A stretch of 64,000 bases of DNA from Streptomyces sp. SID8374 (GTDB taxonomy: Bacteria > Actinomycetota > Actinomycetes > Streptomycetales > Streptomycetaceae): positions 4,898,001-4,962,000 of the forward strand of contig NZ_WWGH01000001.1 of the NCBI RefSeq assembly GCF_009865135.1, given 5' to 3'. The notes under the pieces are model-generated. The model made no database searches. It was not told where the DNA came from and saw nothing but the letters and a program-made list of their open reading frames with translations. This document shows, one piece after another, positions 41,799 through 49,347 of the stretch (positions within the stretch are counted from its first letter, which is position 1; every line of letters begins with the position of its first letter). The position numbers and the translations under genes are program-made.

Positions 41799-42301
41799 AC
41801 CCACTGCTGGTCCGCGCTGGTGCCGCACGTCCACTGGACGGCCTTGGTGCCCGCGGTGGTGCTGGAGTTCGGGATGGCCAGGCAGCGGTCGCTGTTGAGG
41901 TTGCGCAGCCGGTAGGCGCTGTCGTAGATCCACACCTGGTCGGTGTTGGTGCCGCACGTCCACTGGATGGCGTTGGCGCCGTTGGCCGTGCTGGAGCCGC
42001 CGATCGCCAGGCACTTGTCGCTGTTGAGGTTGCGGATTCTCACCCGGTCGCCGTTGCCGCCCGCGACTCTCTCCAGGGACCAGAACTGGTCGTTGTTGGT
42101 GGTGCAGGTCCACTGCACCAGCTCGGTGCCGTTCGCCGTGCTGGAGCCGGGCACCGCGAGACAGCGCCCGGTACCGGCGTTGTACAGCGACGCGTACACG
42201 GCGGTGGGCGCGGCCGACGCCGTCGGGGAGAAGGCGAGGACCGACGCACCGGCCAGAGCCGCTGCCGCCGCCTTGGATTTCACGCCGCTCATACGGAACA
42301 T
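41792..42301 (-). CDS. Secreted ricin-type beta-trefoil lectin
   Basis: 169 residues. A signal peptide (AAAAALAGASVLAFSPTASAA) is followed by one beta-trefoil of three repeats: YNAGTGRCLAVPGSSTANGT, LNSDKCLAIGGSSTANGA and LNSDRCLAIPNSSTTAGT, each ending in a QW motif (VQWTC, IQWTC, VQWTC). The final QQWVW closes the third lobe. It would bind galactose or other glycans outside the cell. The gene ends inside the start of the sialidase-like gene (7-bp overlap), so the pair is translationally coupled and probably acts on the same glycan. Confidence 0.9.
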   Translation of the reverse strand: MFRMSGVKSKAAAAALAGASVLAFSPTASAAPTAVYASLYNAGTGRCLAVPGSSTANGTELVQWTCTTNNDQFWSLERVAGGNGDRVRIRNLNSDKCLAIGGSSTANGANAIQWTCGTNTDQVWIYDSAYRLRNLNSDRCLAIPNSSTTAGTKAVQWTCGTSADQQWVW

Positions 42302-42716
42302 GGTGATTTCACTCCGCTCATCAGGATGGATTTACTCCCGGTCCCGGTCCGGGTTACGGGATCGCCGAGGAGCATCGCAGGATGATCGTGTGCGGACAAT
42401 CAATTAATCGAGTGATCGCCGTGGCCCGAAAGCGCCACCGAGGGGGAGCGTGAAGGCCGACCGCCCTCCGGGTGAACTCGCGCTCTGCATAGGTGTTTTG
42501 GCCCGCAGCGCACCGCGCGACGGGCCCCGCCGGCCGGTCTCCTCCGCCACCCGCCCCACGGCAGGTGAACGGTGAATGGAATAGAGGTGAACTGGCCCCC
42601 AAGGGAATCCTTTTTACGGGTCCGGTCCGCCGAATCGCCAATAGTCGGCTCGCTGTTAACCATCTGTTGCCGTCGCGTTGGGCCGCGGATCGAAATGCCT
42701 TCCTAACTTCTAGGAC
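42302..42716. other. Divergent intergenic region of the nonulosonate cluster
   Basis: About 415 bp between the lectin gene (minus) and the DUF6716 gene (plus). It contains relatively A+T-rich patches (ACAATCAATTAATCGAGTG near 42397, TTTTTACGGG near 42610, CGCTGTTAACCATCTG near 42650), good candidates for promoters of both operons, and no convincing gene. A minus-strand open frame at 42400-42663 has no family look. Confidence 0.45.
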
Positions 42717-44105
42717 GTGCCCCCACGTACCAGCAATGCGGCCGATCCGGCCCCGACCCCCGCCGAGCCCCGCCCGGCGCTGCGGGTCGCCGTCCTCGCC
42801 GACTCCGACACCCGGTGGAAATGGGGCGCGCTCACCGCGCGCCGCCTGACCGCCGAGGCCGACGGGGGCGGGCGGGGCGCGCGCCCCGTCGAGGTCAGCG
42901 GGCTGCTGCTGCGCGGCCGGGCCACCCCGACACCCCGCCAGCTCGCGGAGGTCGGCGAGGTCGGGATCGACGCCGGGCGGGTCCGTGAGGTCACCGCGGT
43001 CGAGTTCCTGCACACCGTGCGCGACGAGGGGTACGACGTCGTCGTCCTCGCCCTCGTCGGCGGCGGCGTCCAGGCCATGCTGCACGGACTGGCCGCACTG
43101 GACCTCACGCGCCGCCCCGTCGTCGTCACCGGCTACGTGGGCGTCGTCTACGAGAAGCTCGCCGACGGCCTCCTCCTCCGCCACGGCGCCGACATCGTCC
43201 TCGCCAACTCGGCCCACGACGCGGAGCGCTTCCGCGCGGTGTACGAGGGAGTGGGCGCCGACGCCTCCGCCGTCACCGAGGCCGCGCTGCCCTTCCTCGG
43301 CGGAGCCCCGTACCGCCCCGAAGAGGGCCGCGACACCGTGGTGTTCGCCGCCCAGCCCTCCGTACCGGCCTCCCGCGCCGACCGTACGTACCTGCTCCGG
43401 CGGCTCGTGGAGCACGCCCGGCTGCACCCGCGCCGCGAGGTGCTGCTCAAGCTGCGCTCCAAGCCCGGCGAGCACACCACGCACATCGAGGAGCTGCCAT
43501 ACCAGAAGCTCGCGCAGAAGGTGCCCGGCGGGCTGCCGCCCAACTTCCGCCTGGTCTACGGGCACATGGGCGAGGTCCTGGACCGCACGGACCTCCTGGT
43601 CACCGTCTCCTCGACCGCCGCCCTGGAGTCCCTGCACCGCCGCATCCCGACCGCGATCCTCACCGACCTCGGCGTACGGGAGACGCTCGGCAACCACCAC
43701 TTCGTCGGCTCCGGGCTCCTCACCTCCTGGGACCGGCTGGACGGCGGGTTCCGCCCGCGCCCCGACGGACAGTGGCTCGCCGGCCAGGGCGTCGCCGCCG
43801 ACGGCTCGTACGCCACCGCCTACGACACCGCCCGCGCCAAGGTGGTCGAGCTGCTGGACGAAGCCCAACTCCCGCCCCTGGCGCCCTACTACACGCCCGC
43901 CACCGCCCCCGGCTACCTCCCCTCCATCCTCGCCCGCCACCACCTGGCCCCCGACGGCACGCCCCTGCCGGGCGCCGCCGCACCGCAGGAGACCGGCCGG
44001 GTGCGGGGCGCGGTGCGGGAGACCGTACGCAACGCGGCGCGCGGCGCCTACCGGCACGGCGTCCAGCGCGTCGCCCCGGTGATCCGCCGGATGGGAGAGC
44101 TGTGA
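42717..44105 (+). CDS. DUF6716-type putative glycosyltransferase
   Basis: 462 residues from a GTG at 42717. After a Pro/Ala leader comes LRVAVLADSDTRWKWGALTARRL and a GT-B-like architecture: VVVLALVGGGVQAMLHGLAAL, VVVTGYVGVVYEKLADGLLLR, NSAHDAERFRAVYEG and the C-terminal VTVSSTAALESLHRRIPTAI, similar to the nucleotide-sugar site of CDP-glycerol or nonulosonate transferases. It heads the operon that makes CMP-nonulosonate, so a role in polymer assembly is likely. The stop lies 20 bp before the chosen start of the cytidylyltransferase. Confidence 0.7.
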   Translation: MPPRTSNAADPAPTPAEPRPALRVAVLADSDTRWKWGALTARRLTAEADGGGRGARPVEVSGLLLRGRATPTPRQLAEVGEVGIDAGRVREVTAVEFLHTVRDEGYDVVVLALVGGGVQAMLHGLAALDLTRRPVVVTGYVGVVYEKLADGLLLRHGADIVLANSAHDAERFRAVYEGVGADASAVTEAALPFLGGAPYRPEEGRDTVVFAAQPSVPASRADRTYLLRRLVEHARLHPRREVLLKLRSKPGEHTTHIEELPYQKLAQKVPGGLPPNFRLVYGHMGEVLDRTDLLVTVSSTAALESLHRRIPTAILTDLGVRETLGNHHFVGSGLLTSWDRLDGGFRPRPDGQWLAGQGVAADGSYATAYDTARAKVVELLDEAQLPPLAPYYTPATAPGYLPSILARHHLAPDGTPLPGAAAPQETGRVRGAVRETVRNAARGAYRHGVQRVAPVIRRMGEL

Positions 44106-44125
44106 CCACCACCTCAGGAGCCTCG

Positions 44126-45364
44126 ATGACATCGACCGTGCTCGCCGTGATCCCCGCCCGCGGCGGATCCAAGGGCGTCCCCGCCAAGAACCTCGCCGAG
44201 GTCGGCGGCATCCCGCTGGTGGCCCGCGCGGTCCGCGCCGCACTCGGCGCCCCCGAGGTCACCGATGTCGTCGTCACCACCGACGACGGGACCATCGCCG
44301 AGGCCGCCCGCACCGCCGCCGCCCACCTCGGCGCCGCCCACCGGCTGCACTGCGTGGAGCGCCCCGCCGCCATCGCGGGCGACACCGCCACCAGCGAGGC
44401 GGCCGTGCTGCACGCGTTGGACACGTACGAGGCCGAGCGCGCCGAGCGCGTCGACGTGGTCCTCCTCGTCCAGTGCACCAGCCCCTTCGTCTCCCGCGAG
44501 GACATCGACGGGGTGGCCCGGGCGGTCGTCCACGAGGGCGCCGACACGGCCGTCACCGTCGCCCCGTTCCACGGGTTCGTCTGGCGCGACGGGGCCGCGG
44601 TCGAGGAGGGCACGTACGGCGTCAACCACGACAAGTCCGTACGCCCCCGCCGCCAGGACCGCCCCCAGGACTACCTGGAGACGGGCGCCGCGTACGCGAT
44701 GGACGCGGCGGGCTTCCGTACCCACCGCCACCGCTTCTTCGGCCACACCGCCCTGGTCCCCACCGACCCGGCCCGGGTGCTGGAGATCGACGACCCGCAC
44801 GACCTGGCCCGCGCCCGCGCGCTCGCCCCGCTCCTGGACCCCTCGCCGCTGCCCTCCCTCGGGGACGTGGACGCGGTCGTCCTGGACTTCGACGGCACCC
44901 AGACCGACGACCGGGTCATGGTCGACTCCGACGGCCGCGAGACCGTCGCAGTCCACCGGGGCGACGGGCTCGGCATCGCCGCCCTGCGCAAGGCCGGCGT
45001 GCCGCTGCTGATCCTCTCCACCGAACAGAACCCGGTCGTCGCCGCCCGCGCCCGCAAGCTCCAGGTCCCCGTCCTGCACGGCATCGACCGCAAGGACGAG
45101 GCGCTCAAGCAGTGGTGCGACGAGCAGAACATCGCCCCCGACCGCGTCCTCTACGTCGGCAACGACGTCAACGACCTGGGCTGCTTCGCGCTCGCGGGCT
45201 GGCCCGTGGCGGTCGGCAGCGCCCACGACTCGGTACGCGCAGCGGCGCGCGCCGTCACGACCACCCCCGGCGGCTACGGCGCCATCCGCGAGATCGCGGC
45301 CTGGCTGCTGGGCCCCACCCTCACCACGACCACCACCCCTGCCCCCACCGTCCCCACCAAGTAA
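44126..45364 (+). CDS. CMP-nonulosonate synthetase fused to HAD phosphatase (NeuA-KdsC type)
   Basis: 412 residues from the ATG at 44126, preceded by AGGAG at 5 nt; a GTG at 44102 overlapping the previous stop is the alternative. Residues 1-235 are an acylneuraminate cytidylyltransferase: VIPARGGSKGVPAKNLAEVG (CTP loop), QCTSPFVSREDIDG, VNHDKSVRPRRQDRPQDYLE (spread over 175-200). Residues about 247-400 are a HAD-IIIC phosphatase with VVLDFDGTQTDD (about 253), LSTEQNPVVAARARKL and VLYVGNDVNDLGCF. This order is that of vertebrate CMAS. The HAD part could dephosphorylate Kdn-9-P, the other part makes CMP-Kdn or CMP-Neu5Ac. It is 12 bp before the NeuB gene. Confidence 0.88.
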   Translation: MTSTVLAVIPARGGSKGVPAKNLAEVGGIPLVARAVRAALGAPEVTDVVVTTDDGTIAEAARTAAAHLGAAHRLHCVERPAAIAGDTATSEAAVLHALDTYEAERAERVDVVLLVQCTSPFVSREDIDGVARAVVHEGADTAVTVAPFHGFVWRDGAAVEEGTYGVNHDKSVRPRRQDRPQDYLETGAAYAMDAAGFRTHRHRFFGHTALVPTDPARVLEIDDPHDLARARALAPLLDPSPLPSLGDVDAVVLDFDGTQTDDRVMVDSDGRETVAVHRGDGLGIAALRKAGVPLLILSTEQNPVVAARARKLQVPVLHGIDRKDEALKQWCDEQNIAPDRVLYVGNDVNDLGCFALAGWPVAVGSAHDSVRAAARAVTTTPGGYGAIREIAAWLLGPTLTTTTTPAPTVPTK

Positions 45365-45376
45365 GGAAGCACCACC

Positions 45377-46309
45377 ATGAGCACCTCCCGCCTGCGCACG
45401 TTCGGGACCCGTACCGCCGGACCCGGCAACCCCGTCTACATCACCGGCGAGATCGGCATCAACCACAACGGCGACCTCGGCAACGCCCTCGCCCTGATCG
45501 ACGTGGCCGCCGAAGCCGGCTGCGACGCGGTCAAGTTCCAGAAGCGCACCCCGGAGATCTGCACCCCGCGCGACCAGTGGGACATCGAGCGCGACACCCC
45601 CTGGGGCCGGATGACGTACATCGACTACCGCCACCGCGTCGAGTTCGGCGAGGAGGAGTACCGGGCCATCTCCGAGCACTGCGCCGAGCGCGGCATCGAC
45701 TGGTTCGCCTCCCCGTGGGACACCGAGGCCGTCGCCTTCCTGGAGAAGTTCGACGTCCCCGCCCACAAGGTCGCCTCCGCCTCCCTCACCGACGACGAGC
45801 TGCTGCGCGCCCTGCGCGCCACCGGCCGCACGGTCATCCTCTCCACCGGCATGTCCACCCCGAAGCAGATCCGCCACGCGGTGGAGGTCCTGGGCAGCGA
45901 CAACATCCTGCTCTGCCACGCCACCTCGACGTACCCGGCCAAGGCCGAGGAGCTCAACCTGCGGGTCATCAACACCCTCCAGCAGGAGTACCCCAACGTC
46001 CCGATCGGCTACAGCGGCCACGAGACGGGCCTCCAGACCACCCTCGCCGCCGTCGCCCTCGGCGCCACCTTCGTGGAGCGCCACATCACCCTGGACCGCG
46101 CCATGTGGGGCTCCGACCAGGCCGCCTCCGTGGAGCCGCAGGGCCTGACCCGCCTGGTCCGCGACATCCGCACCATCGAGGCCTCCCTCGGTGACGGCGT
46201 CAAGAAGGTGTACGAGTCCGAGCTCGGCCCGATGAAGAAGCTCCGCCGCGTCGCGGGCGTCGTCGCCGAGACCGAGAACGCGGCGGCCCCCGAGCCGGTC
46301 GCGGTCTGA
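45377..46309 (+). CDS. NeuB-type nonulosonic acid synthase without SAF domain
   Basis: 310 residues. The NeuB barrel is complete: YITGEIGINHNGDLGNALAL, CDAVKFQKRTPE, WFASPWDTEAVAFLEKF, HKVASASLTDDELLRA, ILSTGMSTPKQI, ATSTYPAKAEELNLRVI, GYSGHETGLQTTLAAVALGA and VERHITLDRAMWGSDQAASV. The enzyme condenses PEP with ManNAc, mannose-6-P or a related sugar. The usual C-terminal SAF (antifreeze-like) domain of about 60 residues is absent; the protein stops after LGPMKKLRRVAGV plus a short tail. Metal ligands are expected in HEVE-like VERHI and YSGHE. Preferred substrate unproven. Confidence 0.88.
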   Translation: MSTSRLRTFGTRTAGPGNPVYITGEIGINHNGDLGNALALIDVAAEAGCDAVKFQKRTPEICTPRDQWDIERDTPWGRMTYIDYRHRVEFGEEEYRAISEHCAERGIDWFASPWDTEAVAFLEKFDVPAHKVASASLTDDELLRALRATGRTVILSTGMSTPKQIRHAVEVLGSDNILLCHATSTYPAKAEELNLRVINTLQQEYPNVPIGYSGHETGLQTTLAAVALGATFVERHITLDRAMWGSDQAASVEPQGLTRLVRDIRTIEASLGDGVKKVYESELGPMKKLRRVAGVVAETENAAAPEPVAV

Positions 46310-46319
46310 GCGCCGACCG

Positions 46320-47354
46320 GTGAACCTCGCCTTCGTCGAGAGCCCGGTCCAGCTCCTGAACGTCCTGGAGTGGACCCACGCCATGGGGGGAGACGACCCG
46401 GCCGGCACCACGGTCGTCGTCCTCCCCCCGGTCGACCCGATGTCGCGCGGCCAGCTGCGCAGGATGGCGGAGCTGGCCCGCGACGAGGGCATCACCGTCC
46501 GCTGGCAGGAGGCGCGCGGGGACTCCGGCGCGCCTCTCAAGGCCCTGCGCGCCCTGGCCGGGCTGGTCAGGCGGGCGGACCACATAGTGATCGGCGACCC
46601 GTTCTCCCGCTATGTGCAGCTCCTGCTGACCCTGGTCCGCGCCGAGCGCCTCACGGTGGTCGACGACGGCACGGCCACCATGGAGTTCGTCACCCAGCTG
46701 GCCCGGGGCGAGCGGCTGACCCGCTGGCACCGCAAGGGCCGCGGCGGACCGCGCGAACTGCTCCTCGCCCCGGTCACGGCCACCGCCCGGCGCCGCTTCA
46801 CCCCGACGGCCCGGCACGAGGTGGAGGTCTTCACCGCGATGCCGGTCGACCCCCCGAAGGGCGTCACCGTCACCCCCAACACCTTCGCCTGGACCCGCGC
46901 CCGCTTCGGCCCGCCGAGCGTCGGCAAGGGCGCGGACCTGGTCGGCACCTCCCTGGTGGAGACGGGCGTGGTCGACGCGGTCCCGTACCAGGAGGCGGTC
47001 GCGTCCCTGGCCCGCACCCACGGCGCCACCCGCTACTTCGCCCACCGCCGCGAGTCCGCCGAGAAGCTCCACGCCCTGGAAGCCGCCACCGGCCTGGAGA
47101 TAGTCCGCCCGGACCTCCCCCTGGAACTCATCGCCCGCCGGGGCCCCATCGGCCACACGGTGGTGAGCTTCCCCTCGACGGTGGTCCACACCCTCCCCCT
47201 GGCCCTGGCCGGCACGGGCGTGAACATCGCGGTCTGCGACATCGCCCCGGAATGGCTCCGCACCACGGCCTCGCCCCGCGCCCAGGGGTTCCTGAGCGGG
47301 GTCACGGAGACGGCGCGGGGGGTGCAGCGGCTGACGTCCACGGCACACGCGTAG
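46320..47354 (+). CDS. GT52-like (sialyltransferase-like) protein
   Basis: 344 residues from a GTG at 46320, 10 bp after neuB. The start NLAFVESPVQLLNVLEWTHA resembles the first strand-helix of GT52 and related polysialyltransferase proteins. Later features are VVVLPPVDPMSRGQLRRMAEL, HIVIGDPFSRYVQLL, RLTVVDDGTATMEFV (a D-D-G motif near 115), RYFAHRRESAEKLHAL and VVSFPSTVVHTLPLALAGTG. The last two correspond to the donor-binding HR(R)E and S/T-rich motifs of the family. As last gene of the operon it probably uses the CMP-sugar made by its neighbours. Confidence 0.7.
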   Translation: MNLAFVESPVQLLNVLEWTHAMGGDDPAGTTVVVLPPVDPMSRGQLRRMAELARDEGITVRWQEARGDSGAPLKALRALAGLVRRADHIVIGDPFSRYVQLLLTLVRAERLTVVDDGTATMEFVTQLARGERLTRWHRKGRGGPRELLLAPVTATARRRFTPTARHEVEVFTAMPVDPPKGVTVTPNTFAWTRARFGPPSVGKGADLVGTSLVETGVVDAVPYQEAVASLARTHGATRYFAHRRESAEKLHALEAATGLEIVRPDLPLELIARRGPIGHTVVSFPSTVVHTLPLALAGTGVNIAVCDIAPEWLRTTASPRAQGFLSGVTETARGVQRLTSTAHA

Positions 47355-47428
47355 GGCCCCCGGGTCACCCCGGGGGCCCTCGACGCGTCAGGCGCCCGCG
47401 CCCGGGCCCCCGGTCACTCCGAGGGCCC
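47354..47428. terminator. Tandemly duplicated terminator hairpins
   Basis: First hairpin GGGCCCCCGG-GTCACC-CCGGGGGCCC at 47354-47379, second GGGCCCCCGG-TCACT-CCGAGGGCCC at 47404-47428 with one mismatch. Both are followed by TCGACGCGTCAG, so a unit of 50 bp has been duplicated. They lie between convergent operons. Confidence 0.8.
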
Positions 47429-47436
47429 TCGACGCG

Positions 47437-49098
47437 TCAGCCGATCGCCTGCCCGTCCCCGAAACCGAAGCCGCCGCCCGCGCTCACGCGGCCCGGCCAC
47501 ACGGTCACGGTGCCGTCCTGCGTACGTCCGTGCAGGTCGGCGATGCCGTCGCCGTCGAGGTCGCCGACCGTGTCCAGCGCCGGGTGGGTGGCCGGGGTGA
47601 AGCCCGCGCCGATCTTCACGCGGTCCGCCGGGGCGTCCCACGTGGTGCCGTCGGGGCCGTCGGTGCCGGGCACGCTGTAGAGGTCGCCCGTGGCCTTCTC
47701 GCGGAGCCACAGGTCCGCCAGGCCGTCACCGTCGAGGTCACCGGGGGCGAGGACGGTGTAGTCGTCCCAGTCCGTCCCTCCGACCCGCACCGGGGCGTCC
47801 AGCATCTGGCCCCACAGGCCGTGGTAGACCCACAGGTCGCCGCCCTCCTGGACGAGGAGGTCGCCCCGGCCGTCGCCGTTCAGGTCGCCGGGGGCGATGA
47901 CCTGGTCCGCGTCGCCCCAGTGGTCGTCGCCCGTCCAGCCGGGCTCGCCCACGCAGCCGTAGCTCTCGTCCGGCACCGGGCAGAAGACCGTGAGCTCCTG
48001 CCGGCCCGCGGCGGAGTTGACCGTCCCCAGGCCGTTGTTGGAGTGGACCCAGAGCTTCTGCCGCTGCTCGTACGGGTCGTACTCCAGCGTCACCAGGTCG
48101 ACGTATCCGTCACCGTCCCAGTCGGTGCGGTAGGAGGCGTCCCGGGCGTCGGGCACGGTCAGGTTGCCGTCGGCCGCCGGGGCGAAGGTGCCGTCGCCGC
48201 GTCCCGCGTAGGTGTGCAGCTTCCCCTGCGCGTCCAGGCTCCAGATGTCCTTGGCACCGTCGCCGTTGAGGTCGCCGGGGGCGTCGAGGCCGGTGCTCCG
48301 GGCGTAGAAGTGGTACGTGGCCGTGTCCGAGCGGTTGCCGGCCCGGTCGACGCTGTGGACGTACAGCATGTGCGGTCCGCCGGTCAGCGGAGTGGCCGTC
48401 ACGTCCGCCGTCCCGCCGGGGGATACGGAGACCTCACGCTGCTCCGGGTCGAAGGAGGTGTGCCAGACGTACCCGACGACGTCGTCCACACCGGCCGCGC
48501 CCAGGGTGAAGGTGCCGGGCGTACGGGCGTCGCCGGTCTCGGCCGGCCAGCCGCCGGACCCGTCGGGGAACTCCACCGAGGAGACCGTCGGCGGCTTGTC
48601 GGGGCGGACGCGGTCCACCGAGAACGTGCAGAAGCCGGTCCAGGCGGAGGCCGCCCCCTCCGCGTCCTCGGCCCGGACCCGCCAGCGGTAGTCGCCCGAG
48701 GGCAGATCGGCCCGGTAGGAGGCGGTGGAGCCCGCTGTGGCGCCGACCGAGGCGTCGGCGACCGGTTCCGTCCCGCCGGAGGCGAAGATCTGGAACTGCG
48801 CGGTGAGGGAGAGGGAGTCGGCGTCCCTGACCCGGGCCAGCAGCGTCAGCTGCGTGTTGCCGACGAACCCCCCGGCGCACTCGGTGGCCGGGCTCGTGGC
48901 CAGGCGGTCGGGTATCCGCGGAGGCGTGTTCGCGGCGGACGCGCGCACGGCGGAGGCGGTGGAGCGGGCGCCGTCCGCCGAAGCCGCGGCGGGCGGGGCC
49001 AGGGCGGCGACGGTGCCGAGCGACGCGACGACGGCCACCAGGACCGGGCCGCGGCGGAGTCTCTTCCTCTTCGGGGCGGAGCTGGACGTGCTGTTCAT
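47437..49098 (-). CDS. Secreted FG-GAP/VCBS repeat protein with fibronectin-like region
   Basis: 553 residues from the ATG at 49098 (GAGGAG upstream). A signal peptide (VLVAVVASLGTVAALAPPAAASA) precedes a region of Ig/fibronectin-like strands (about 60-270; WRVRAEDAEGAASAWTGFCT, VDRAGNRSDTATYHFYA). From about 275 there are five calcium-binding repeats of the type DLNGDGxxDxW: DLNGDGAKDIW, DWDGDGYVDLV, DLNGDGRGDLL, DLDGDGLADLW and DLDGDGIADLH, which close a beta-propeller like integrin FG-GAP domains. It should be secreted and calcium-stabilised. No catalytic motif is seen. Confidence 0.82.
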   Translation of the reverse strand: MNSTSSSAPKRKRLRRGPVLVAVVASLGTVAALAPPAAASADGARSTASAVRASAANTPPRIPDRLATSPATECAGGFVGNTQLTLLARVRDADSLSLTAQFQIFASGGTEPVADASVGATAGSTASYRADLPSGDYRWRVRAEDAEGAASAWTGFCTFSVDRVRPDKPPTVSSVEFPDGSGGWPAETGDARTPGTFTLGAAGVDDVVGYVWHTSFDPEQREVSVSPGGTADVTATPLTGGPHMLYVHSVDRAGNRSDTATYHFYARSTGLDAPGDLNGDGAKDIWSLDAQGKLHTYAGRGDGTFAPAADGNLTVPDARDASYRTDWDGDGYVDLVTLEYDPYEQRQKLWVHSNNGLGTVNSAAGRQELTVFCPVPDESYGCVGEPGWTGDDHWGDADQVIAPGDLNGDGRGDLLVQEGGDLWVYHGLWGQMLDAPVRVGGTDWDDYTVLAPGDLDGDGLADLWLREKATGDLYSVPGTDGPDGTTWDAPADRVKIGAGFTPATHPALDTVGDLDGDGIADLHGRTQDGTVTVWPGRVSAGGGFGFGDGQAIG

Positions 49099-49347
49099 AG
49101 GACTCCTCACAGGAAATTCATGATTTCTTCGTGATCCTATGGAGGCCGCCGACGGGCCGGAACGGATTTTCGGTCCGGCTCCAGGTGGGGCGGCCTGCGG
49201 CCGGTGCCCAGCCCGCCGAAAGGCCCGGGAGTGTACCCATCCAGGACCCCCGTCACACGCCCCCACCCCGCCTTTCGTTCCCCTGTGCGGCTGAAGTTTT
49301 GTTGATCTGTGGCCAGTTGAGGGACGAAGGGGCCTACCCTTCACAAG

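Noticed and set aside
42400..42663. Minus-strand open frame of 87 codons in the divergent spacer
   Set aside because: Arg/Gly/Pro-rich without domain character, and it lies across the A+T-rich promoter patches.
29521..49098. Recently transferred genomic island for the nonulosonate locus
   Set aside because: Base composition and codon use look the same as in neighbours, no integrase, att repeats or tRNA is seen, and the locus appears to be conserved in other Streptomyces.
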